From: Arthrobacter oryzae
GTDB taxonomy: Bacteria; Actinomycetota; Actinomycetes; Actinomycetales; Micrococcaceae
Direction of reading: 5' to 3'
Length of the DNA stretch: 64,000 nucleotides
Assembly: GCF_030718995.1 (NCBI RefSeq)
Contig: NZ_CP132204.1
Location: 1,612,001-1,676,000, forward strand
Shown: positions 17,567 to 24,456 of the stretch, piece after piece
How positions within the stretch are numbered: the stretch's first letter is position 1
Layout of the letters: each line of letters begins with the position of its first letter
Notes under the pieces: generated by a model
What the model saw: the letters and a program-made list of their open reading frames with translations, nothing else
Databases searched by the model: none
What the model was told of the DNA's origin: nothing
Position numbers and translations under genes: made by a program

Positions 17567-20500
17567 CTAGGGCGTCAATCCCACCATCGGGACCACCACG
17601 GGCGATCCTGCGCGCCAGTCGAGGACGATGGCCTGGCTTTGGCCGTCGCCCACGATCACGTCCAGGGCATTCGGGTCCCTGGTGTCGGAGTCGCGGGAGT
17701 CCAGGCCGCCGTCGAAGACTCCGGCGCCGCCACCGAAGCGCCATTCCTTGATCCACGACGGATCGCCGGCTGCCCAGTAGTCGCCGTCGTACACCGGGCG
17801 GACATTGCCGATTCCTTCGCCTGCCTCGGCGTTCCCGAACATCGCGACGGACATCCGGGCCGTAGCCGGATCAAGGCTGCCCAGTGCCGCCTTGGGCACA
17901 CGGGTGACAATTTGCCGCGCCTCAGGGACAGCCAGCAGGCTCACGGCGGAGGTCCGCGTGCCGTCGGGAGAGAAGACACCGGCGCCGTCGAAGCGGCCGT
18001 CCGTGACGATCACCGAGTCCCAGGCGTGTTCAACATTGATGTTGGTTCCGGGCAGGCCGGGAACAGCGCCGCCGGTGCCGGTGCCCAGGTAGATGTTCAG
18101 GCGCTGGTGCGAGATGCCCTGGCCGCCCCAGGGGTTGGTGACCTCCCCGGCGATGGTGGTGACAAACGCGTAGTCCTCGCCGGCGTCGTAAACCTCCACT
18201 CCGGTGAGGTCGAAGGCGCCGGGCACATAGGCCGGGTTGGCGGGGTAGGTGTAGCTGCCGGGACCGTTGTCGTCACCGCCCGGATCCGCGAGGGCTCCGA
18301 GGCGGGTGCCGTAGTAGAGCACGGTGGTTTCTTCCTGGGCGGTGCCTCCGTCGGCGGCCACGCCCGCGACGACGATCTTGTTTTTGGCCCCGGTCAGCGG
18401 AACATCGAGCGAGAAGGACCCGACGCCGTCCGCACCGGCCGTGACCGGCGCCTCGGTGACCGCGCCATTCACGGAGACATACACCGTGGAAGCGTTCGTC
18501 GTGCCGGCGACAGTAGTCGTGGCGGCGTCCGCGATGGACAGGGCAGCAGGGCTCGTCAGGTCCAGCTCCGGCGTGGAGACGGTGGCGCCGGAGGCGTAGC
18601 GGGCGGCCACGTTGGCCGGCGTTTCCACCGGGGAACCGTTGTTCACGCCGGCCGCGAGCCGCACGTACTGGGCCATCGCCCAGGACAGCGGCGAGGCGGA
18701 GCCGGTGCTGCGTCCCAGTTCGTGGCCGTAGGAGGTGGGCTCTTCCGAGTCCCAGACCTGCTCCGGAATCATGAACCCGGCATTGGCCGCCGAATGCATA
18801 GTCTGCAGGTACGGCAGCGCGTCCTCGCCGTTGGCCAGCGCGTATTCGCCGCGCTCACCGCTCAGAAGCGGCCAGAGCCGGCCGATCCCGGTGCCGTCCC
18901 ACGGCGAGCCGTCCGCTTTTTCGCCATAGCCGTCGTAGGTGTAGCGGTGCCACATGCGGCCGCCGGGGGTCTCCTGGGAGATGGAGGCGTCCGTTTCAGC
19001 CAGCGAGTCCGCCACAAACGGGTCGTCGGGAGCCTTGACGCCCAGGCGCACCAATTCGAGGAAGCCTGCGTCCAGCACTGCGTTCTCCGGATGCTGGCCG
19101 GCGCCGTTGCCCCAGTCACGGGACGCGCCGTCGTTCGGGTTGCCGCTCGCGCTGATACGGAGGTAGTAGTTGCCGTCGCCCACGGGGCCGTTGGTGGTGA
19201 ACATCCACTTCTCCGTGCTTCGCTGCCACTCGTCGGCCGTGGCGCGGTAGATCGCGGCTGATGCGGCGTCGTCGTTCTTCCCGGCGATGTCCGCAGCGGC
19301 GGCAAGCGCGGCGATCTGGGAGGCGAGGGTCGACGTCGAGTACCCACCGGTCTCCTCCCAGCGCTCCTGGGGTGTCTTGGCACCGGCCGCCACGAGGTAG
19401 TCCGCGGCCGGTTTGAGCTCTTTGCGGTAGAAACCGCCGTCCGTGCGGCCCACTTGGTTGGCGAGCAGGATGGGGAAGGCTGTTTCGTCCAGCTGGATGC
19501 CGTTCTGGCCGATTGTTCCGTCCACCTTCGAGGTCTGCGGGAAGTGCCCGTCGGGCTGCTGCTGGTATTCGAAGAGCCAGTCGACGCCGCGCCGGGCAGC
19601 CTGGGTGTCCCCGGCGGCCAGGAGAGCCGTGACCGACTGGTACATGTCGCGGGCCCACACCGCGTGGTAGCCCTCACGGTGTGTTTCGGCGCTGGCAACC
19701 TGGCCCCACGGAATGGTCAGGGAAGCGATGAAGGCACCGGGGTAGGTCTTGTCCTCATGCGATTTCACGGTCATGAGCGAAACGTCATACTGCGTCCGGA
19801 GCCCGCCTTCCAGTTGGCCGGAGGGCTCGTTGAGCGAGGCGAGGTACTTCCGCCATTCGCCGGTGTACTTCCGGGCAACCTTCGCGTAGCCGCTCTTGAG
19901 GCTGGCAGTAGCCGTGGCCAGCGCCTCCGCGGTATCGGCGCCGAAGCCCATGGCCAGTGAGAACTCCGTGCGACCGCCGGGGGTCAGCGGAATCTGCCCC
20001 GTCTGGGAGATGTTGCCGGGTCCTGCGGCCGGATGTGCGCCATCCAGCGTGCCGTCGGACGAGAGGTCCGTCCAGCCGTCGCTGCTGCCCGCATAGCCGT
20101 TGCCCATGGCTGCGAACCCGGCAGACGAGACCAAGGCTGTGGCAACAGGTGTGGCGGCATCTTCCAGGTCGGAAGCCAGCAGCGCGCCCTCGGAGATGCT
20201 GCCGGTGTCCCCGCCCGAGGTGCCTGCCAGGGACGGATCGGAGAGCACGAACAGCTGGTAGTCGCCGCCGTCGAGGACTTCGAAGGTGACACCGAGCATC
20301 ACGGTGGACCGGGCAGGGTCCGTGACGTACGTCTTGGTCAGCCGCCAGCGGCCCGCGTCGTCGGTGGTGATCTGCCGGTAGCTGAGCGCCTTGGGGTCGG
20401 CCAGCTCAACGGTGCGGCTGGCCTGGTCGCTTTCGCGCTGTGCCGTGGTGCCGTCGCTGACGGCGAACTGCAGTTCACGGGTGTTAGGCGTGTCGGCGCG

Positions 20501-20728
20501 GGGATAGTAGACCTCGCTCATGGTCCCCTCGGTCAGGGTGTACCAGACCTTTGACGCCGTGCCGAGGGCCGTGCCTACGCCCTCTTTGTCGCCCTTGGTC
20601 CAGGTGGCGGCTGATCCCGGTGCGCCCGGCGCATCAGCGGCTTCCGCGACGGCGGGGGTCAGGCCCAGGGCCGAGACCGCCACTGCCAGTACGGTTGCCG
20701 TGCATGCAGATTTGAGGCGTTGCTTCAT
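17567..20728 (-). CDS. secreted GH15 glucodextranase / glucan glucohydrolase
   Basis: 1053-residue exported enzyme releasing glucose from alpha-glucans. Signal peptide about residues 1-28 (hydrophobic core then LTPAVAEA). GH15 N-terminal beta-sandwich follows, then the (alpha/alpha)6 domain with EGYHAVWARDMYQSV, general acid Glu458 in RWEETGGYS and general base Glu656 in IPEQVWDSEE. Subtracting a 28-residue signal gives 430 and 628, the catalytic numbers I recall for Arthrobacter globiformis glucodextranase. The C-terminal third holds beta domains including the glucodextranase-type domain (GDDNGPGSYTYPANPAYVPG). ATG 20728 has GAGGAG upstream. Divergent from the ROK regulator. Confidence 0.88.
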   Translation of the reverse strand: MKQRLKSACTATVLAVAVSALGLTPAVAEAADAPGAPGSAATWTKGDKEGVGTALGTASKVWYTLTEGTMSEVYYPRADTPNTRELQFAVSDGTTAQRESDQASRTVELADPKALSYRQITTDDAGRWRLTKTYVTDPARSTVMLGVTFEVLDGGDYQLFVLSDPSLAGTSGGDTGSISEGALLASDLEDAATPVATALVSSAGFAAMGNGYAGSSDGWTDLSSDGTLDGAHPAAGPGNISQTGQIPLTPGGRTEFSLAMGFGADTAEALATATASLKSGYAKVARKYTGEWRKYLASLNEPSGQLEGGLRTQYDVSLMTVKSHEDKTYPGAFIASLTIPWGQVASAETHREGYHAVWARDMYQSVTALLAAGDTQAARRGVDWLFEYQQQPDGHFPQTSKVDGTIGQNGIQLDETAFPILLANQVGRTDGGFYRKELKPAADYLVAAGAKTPQERWEETGGYSTSTLASQIAALAAAADIAGKNDDAASAAIYRATADEWQRSTEKWMFTTNGPVGDGNYYLRISASGNPNDGASRDWGNGAGQHPENAVLDAGFLELVRLGVKAPDDPFVADSLAETDASISQETPGGRMWHRYTYDGYGEKADGSPWDGTGIGRLWPLLSGERGEYALANGEDALPYLQTMHSAANAGFMIPEQVWDSEEPTSYGHELGRSTGSASPLSWAMAQYVRLAAGVNNGSPVETPANVAARYASGATVSTPELDLTSPAALSIADAATTTVAGTTNASTVYVSVNGAVTEAPVTAGADGVGSFSLDVPLTGAKNKIVVAGVAADGGTAQEETTVLYYGTRLGALADPGGDDNGPGSYTYPANPAYVPGAFDLTGVEVYDAGEDYAFVTTIAGEVTNPWGGQGISHQRLNIYLGTGTGGAVPGLPGTNINVEHAWDSVIVTDGRFDGAGVFSPDGTRTSAVSLLAVPEARQIVTRVPKAALGSLDPATARMSVAMFGNAEAGEGIGNVRPVYDGDYWAAGDPSWIKEWRFGGGAGVFDGGLDSRDSDTRDPNALDVIVGDGQSQAIVLDWRAGSPVVVPMVGLTP

Positions 20729-20807
20729 TGCTCTCCTCGAAGGTGGGTTGAGTGATGGCCAAGCCCGGACTCCCACGTCTGTCGGTCCAACTTGAGCCTG
20801 ATGAGTA

Positions 20808-20828
20808 TTTATTAGAGACTCTAATAAA
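20808..20828. promoter_or_regulatory. 21-bp perfect palindrome, candidate ROK-regulator operator
   Basis: Arms TTTATTAGAG (20808-20817) and CTCTAATAAA (20819-20828) around a single A. Its AT-richness stands out in this GC-rich sequence. It lies between the divergent glucodextranase and ROK genes, where a NagC/XylR-type repressor would control both. Confidence 0.65.
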
Positions 20829-20885
20829 CCACTGCCAGCTAGTATGTGAGCTGGATGATTGCCACGTCAAGGGGGGTGCTGGAAG

Positions 20886-22112
20886 ATGTCCGAGCGACGT
20901 ACCGCTGCCACAACACCTGTCCTGCGCCGCATCACGGCGGAAGCTGTGCTGAGCGCCCTGGTCACCTCAGGCGAACTCAATGCCAACGACCTCATCACCG
21001 CCACCGGCCTCTCCAGGCCGACAGTCCACTCGGTGTGTGACGAATTGATCGCCCTCGGCTGGGTGGTGGAGACCGGCGGGGCCGGGGGGACGCCAGGGGG
21101 TCCTGTCCGTTCCGGACGGCCGTCGCGCCGGTACTCCCTCAACGCCGGGGCAGGATTTGTGGCAGGCGTGGACCTGGGCGCCACCAAAGTCACATGCTGC
21201 CTGGCCGACCTCAAGGGCCGGATCGTCGCGGAACGCACCGAGGCCTGGCGGGACGAACATGTGGGCGCGCCCGAGCGCCTCCGGCTCACCCGGAAGCTGC
21301 TGCAGGAGCTACTGCCGAAGGCCGGGATCGATCCCCGCAACGTGCTGTCCTGCGGCATGGCAGTACCTGCCCCCGTCACGTCGGACGGGCATGCCGTGGC
21401 CCTGGAGTCCTACCTGCCGGGAATGGCGGCCCTGGACCTGCGCGAATCCCTTCAGCCGGACTTCAGCTGGCCGGTGCTGGCGGAAAACGATGCGAACCTG
21501 GCCGTGCTGGCGGAGCGTTGGCTCGGGGTCGCCCAAAATGTGGACAACGTGATAGTCCTGCTGGCGGGCGAACGCTTGGGAGCAGGAATCTGCCTGGGCG
21601 GCCGGCTGATCCGCGGGGGCGGTGCCGCAGGCGAGATGCGGTTCCTGGAACTCGTGGAGGGCGTCGGCAACACGGACGCAGTGGGCGGGATGTGCCGCGA
21701 ACTCGGCGCCGTCGCCGCAGCGGAAATCATTGCGGGCGAACGGGACGAAGCCCCCGGCGGCAGCGCCCTGGTGGCATTGTCCGGAGGGAACCCCGGCAGC
21801 ATGACCGCCGAAATCGTGGTCGACGCCGCCCGGCGCGGGGACCCGGCCGCCGTCGAAGTCATCGCCGTGGTGATGGAGCGCACTGCCCGCGCTGCCGCCG
21901 TCGTAAGCACACTCCTGGACCCGGAACTCCTGGTGCTGGCCGGCGGACCTGCGGGCGCCGGGGACGTCCTGCTTCCTGCCCTCGAACACGAGCTGAACAG
22001 GCTCAACTCCGCCCGGCCAAGGCTGGCGGCTTCCACGCTTGGCGACCACTCAGCCCTGACGGGTGCCGTCCGCCTCGCCCTGGACCACGCCTTCGAGGGT
22101 CTGCTGGACTGA
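20886..22112 (+). CDS. ROK-family transcriptional repressor
   Basis: 408-residue NagC/XylR-type regulator. N-terminal winged HTH (AVLSALVTSGELNANDLITATGLSRPTVHSVCDEL, residues about 20-60) and a ROK sugar-kinase-like domain starting at GVDLGATKVTCC. The core ROK zinc cluster is degenerate: the segment near EGVGNTDAVGGMC lacks the usual CxCGxxGC spacing, so the effector domain may bind sugar without the zinc motif. ATG 20886 is chosen over an upstream ATG at 20859 because the HTH spacing is normal and a GGAAG precedes it. Divergent from glucodextranase. Confidence 0.85.
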   Translation: MSERRTAATTPVLRRITAEAVLSALVTSGELNANDLITATGLSRPTVHSVCDELIALGWVVETGGAGGTPGGPVRSGRPSRRYSLNAGAGFVAGVDLGATKVTCCLADLKGRIVAERTEAWRDEHVGAPERLRLTRKLLQELLPKAGIDPRNVLSCGMAVPAPVTSDGHAVALESYLPGMAALDLRESLQPDFSWPVLAENDANLAVLAERWLGVAQNVDNVIVLLAGERLGAGICLGGRLIRGGGAAGEMRFLELVEGVGNTDAVGGMCRELGAVAAAEIIAGERDEAPGGSALVALSGGNPGSMTAEIVVDAARRGDPAAVEVIAVVMERTARAAAVVSTLLDPELLVLAGGPAGAGDVLLPALEHELNRLNSARPRLAASTLGDHSALTGAVRLALDHAFEGLLD

Positions 22113-22244
22113 CACCGGACGAGCCGTTGGCGGCCACGGGCCCGGGGGACAGGCCCGGCCGGGGGGCCGGAAACAGCGCGGGCGCGGAAAACTAACGCGG
22201 CCATTACCGGCATGAAACGCAGCGGCAACAATGGCGCAGGACAC

Positions 22245-22274
22245 TGGATGTGCCGGCAATTGCAGGCACATCCA
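22245..22274. promoter_or_regulatory. 30-bp near-perfect palindrome upstream of small ORF
   Basis: Outer arms TGGATGTGCC (22245-22254) and GGCACATCCA (22265-22274) are perfect complements, and the centre GCAATTGC (22256-22263) is itself palindromic on the same axis; only the pair 22255/22264 fails. No T-run follows. It is 26 bp upstream of the ATG at 22301, so it can act as an operator or as a stem-loop in the leader. Confidence 0.6.
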
Positions 22275-22300
22275 CAAGCTCCGGCTCAGGAGGCCCCGCC

Positions 22301-22537
22301 ATGTTGAAGGAAGCCAAAGCACATGTAACCCGCGTTCGCGCCCTGGACCAGCTGCACCGCGGCGACGAGATTGAAGCCCGCCTCTCGGTGGGTCCCAGCT
22401 ATGACGATGTAGTGATCCGCCGGGGCCGCGTGCAGGAAACTGCGCCGGGCATCGGAGTGGTGTGGATCATGGACCGCCTGACCGGGATGCGCAAGGCGAT
22501 CAATTCGGACGAGTGCAGCATTTGGCGAGTAGCCTGA
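22301..22537 (+). CDS. small hypothetical protein
   Basis: 78-residue basic/neutral soluble protein (MLKEAKAHVTRVRALDQLHR... to ECSIWRVA) with no signal peptide or membrane helix. ATG 22301 has a good CAGGAGG (22287-22293). The composition (alternating hydrophobic strands: EARLSVGPSY, DVVIRRGRVQE, GIGVVWIMD) suggests a small beta-barrel such as an OB or SH3-like fold, but I do not recognise a family. A longer in-frame start at 22250 would place the 30-bp palindrome inside the coding region and is disfavoured. Function unknown. Confidence 0.7.
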   Translation: MLKEAKAHVTRVRALDQLHRGDEIEARLSVGPSYDDVVIRRGRVQETAPGIGVVWIMDRLTGMRKAINSDECSIWRVA

Positions 22538-22542
22538 GCCCT

Positions 22543-22830
22543 TCAGCCGCCTGCCACGGACTGGATGATCACCACTTCCTGTCCGGCAGCCACCTCAGTT
22601 TCCAGTCCCTGCAAGCGCCGGACCTCGTCCCCGTTGACGTAAATATTCACGTAGCGGCGGAGGGCACCGGTTTCATCCCTCAACCGCCTCGCCAGCACGG
22701 GATAGTCCCCGGCCAGCGAGTCCAGCAAGAACCCCACAGTCACGGCCCCGTCGGCGGGTGTAGTCAGTATGGACTGCCCGCCGGCGAGCGGCTGGAGGAC
22801 GCCGGGCAGCACCACGCTGATGTCAGCCAC
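22543..22830 (-). CDS. MoaD/ThiS-like ubiquitin-fold protein
   Basis: 95-residue beta-grasp protein ending in the di-glycine tail SVAGG, as in MoaD, ThiS and small ubiquitin-like modifiers, whose C-terminus is adenylated and thiocarboxylated or conjugated. Segments VTVGFLLDSLAGDYP, RYVNIYVNGDEVRRLQGLETEV and EVVIIQSVAGG follow the family closely. Start is GTG 22830 with GAGGG 6 nt upstream, 9 bp after the stop of the propeller gene, so the two are probably one transcript. No moaE, thiG or E1 partner is adjacent, which leaves its role open. Confidence 0.85.
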   Translation of the reverse strand: MADISVVLPGVLQPLAGGQSILTTPADGAVTVGFLLDSLAGDYPVLARRLRDETGALRRYVNIYVNGDEVRRLQGLETEVAAGQEVVIIQSVAGG

Positions 22831-22839
22831 AACGGACCC

Positions 22840-23973
22840 TCAAGCGGGTACCGGAGCGCCAGGCACCAGAGCCGCGGACACCACGGCGGCGCGGACACAC
22901 AGGACGTCCGGCAGATGTGAGGCCACTTCGGTGAAGTGCTCACCTTCGTCAGGGCTGGCGTAGACCGAGCCACCGCGCGTTCCGAAGTACACCCCGGCCG
23001 GTTCTGCGGAATCCACCGAGGCAGCGTCACGGAGCACCGCGTTGTATTCGCCCTGCGGCAGCCCGGAATCCAGGCGTTTCCAAGTCTTCCCGGCATCGTC
23101 CGTACGGTGTACGGCGAGCTTCCCGTCGGGCGGGATGCGTTCGCCGTCGGCCTTCAGCGGAATCACCCATGCGGTGCCTGCCCGCCGTGGATGGGTCAGC
23201 ATCACGAAGCCGAAATCGGCGGGCAGGCCTTCCGCAATTGATTCCCAGTTCTCGCCGTTGTCATCCGTGCGGTATACACCGTGGTGGTTTTGGGCGTAGA
23301 GGCGGCCCTCGACGGCGGAATCCGCCGCGATCTTGTGCACGCACTGGCCGAATTCCGGGTTGGGATCCGGCATGAAGTACGCCGAGATGCCCTTGTTCCG
23401 GGGTTCCCAGGAGGTGCCGCCGTCGAGCGAGCGGTAAACGCCGCCGGTGCTCATAGCAACGTGAACGTTGTCCCCGGACGGATTGACAACGATCGAGTGC
23501 GCGGCCGCTCCGCCGTACCCGGCGCCCCACTCGCTGCGGTGCGGATGGTCCCAGAGCCCGCGGTTCAGTTCGAAGTGTTCGCCGCCGTCAGTGGATTTCC
23601 AGACGGAGATGGGTTCGGCCCCGGCCCAGACCACGCCCGGGCGGGATTCGGCGTCGGGGTAGATCTGCCAGATGCGTTCCACGGCGGCGTCGGTGCCCTC
23701 CGGGAACTTGATGGCGCCCTGTTCGGGCTCGGTCCAAGTCGCCCCGAGGTCGTCCGAATGGGCAACGGTGGGTCCCCAGTGCTCGGAGCGCACACCCACC
23801 ATGATCCGGGCCCGCCCGTTGCGGGTATCGATGCCGATGCTGGGGACTTCGCTCATCAGGAAATGGGGGCCGGACATGGACCATGCCTGCCGGTCCTGGC
23901 TGGTCGCCAGCCATAGCCCTTTTTTGGTTCCGATCGCTAGGACATAACTCTCTTCGGTGGCCATGCACCCCAT
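22840..23973 (-). CDS. BNR/sialidase-like beta-propeller protein
   Basis: 377-residue protein of repeated BNR/Asp-box units: S/T-x-D-x-G-x-T/N-W patterns at HSDDLGATWT, KSTDGGEHF, RSLDGGTSWEP, RTDDNGENWES, RTDDAGKTWKR and ASPDEGEHFTE. Six or seven such boxes point to a WD40/VPS10-like propeller. It has no signal peptide and starts VLAIGTKKGLWLATS, as in the family annotated as exo-alpha-sialidase-like or WD40/YVTN repeat proteins; a true sialidase active site (Arg triad) is not evident. ATG 23973 has GGAG 7 nt upstream; ATG 23964 is possible. Probably co-transcribed with the MoaD-like gene downstream. Confidence 0.8.
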   Translation of the reverse strand: MGCMATEESYVLAIGTKKGLWLATSQDRQAWSMSGPHFLMSEVPSIGIDTRNGRARIMVGVRSEHWGPTVAHSDDLGATWTEPEQGAIKFPEGTDAAVERIWQIYPDAESRPGVVWAGAEPISVWKSTDGGEHFELNRGLWDHPHRSEWGAGYGGAAAHSIVVNPSGDNVHVAMSTGGVYRSLDGGTSWEPRNKGISAYFMPDPNPEFGQCVHKIAADSAVEGRLYAQNHHGVYRTDDNGENWESIAEGLPADFGFVMLTHPRRAGTAWVIPLKADGERIPPDGKLAVHRTDDAGKTWKRLDSGLPQGEYNAVLRDAASVDSAEPAGVYFGTRGGSVYASPDEGEHFTEVASHLPDVLCVRAAVVSAALVPGAPVPA

Positions 23974-24033
23974 GCAACCACTCCGGCGCGGAGGCCGCAA
24001 TGGTTTTGGCACGGCATTGTTGGCCGCGAAAAG

Positions 24034-24237
24034 TCAGTCCACGAATTCCGACTGGGTCTCGATAAAGTCCCAGTCCGCGTTCGTGAGGACCCCTGTGGCG
24101 GTGTCCGGGTGCGGGCCGCCGGCCTCGGCAATCCCCTGCAGCACGAACAACGGCAATTCATCCGCGCGCAGGTTTTCGCGCAGCCATTCCTTGCTGGCCA
24201 GATCCAGATCAAGCCACCACATGTAGATTTCCACCAC
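24034..24237 (-). CDS. small hypothetical protein
   Basis: About 67 residues (VVEIYMWWLDLDLASKEWLR... to IETQSEFVD), acidic, no membrane segment. Start chosen as the GTG at 24237 because AGGGAGAGG lies 6 nt upstream; the ATG at 24222 would give 62 residues without a ribosome-binding site. It lies 60 bp upstream of the BNR-propeller gene on the same strand and could be the first gene of that transcript. I do not recognise the family; similar short proteins occur in Arthrobacter as I remember them, but no function is known to me. Confidence 0.55.
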   Translation of the reverse strand: MVEIYMWWLDLDLASKEWLRENLRADELPLFVLQGIAEAGGPHPDTATGVLTNADWDFIETQSEFVD

Positions 24238-24456
24238 GGACCACCTCTCCCTATGCCTCAACGTTATTCCGGGGCAAGGGGGTGTACAAGGGCCCAACGG
24301 CCGTGGTGCCCGCTTCCCCGGCCGGACAGCTGATTGCCCCCTTGTGCCGGCAGTTACGCTGCGCCAATCTTGTCTTGTGGAGCTGTCCGGCACCGGAACT
24401 ACCGGCGCCGAAGATCCACTGTGGAGGGCACTCCGCACAGCGCTGAGAAGGTTGCC

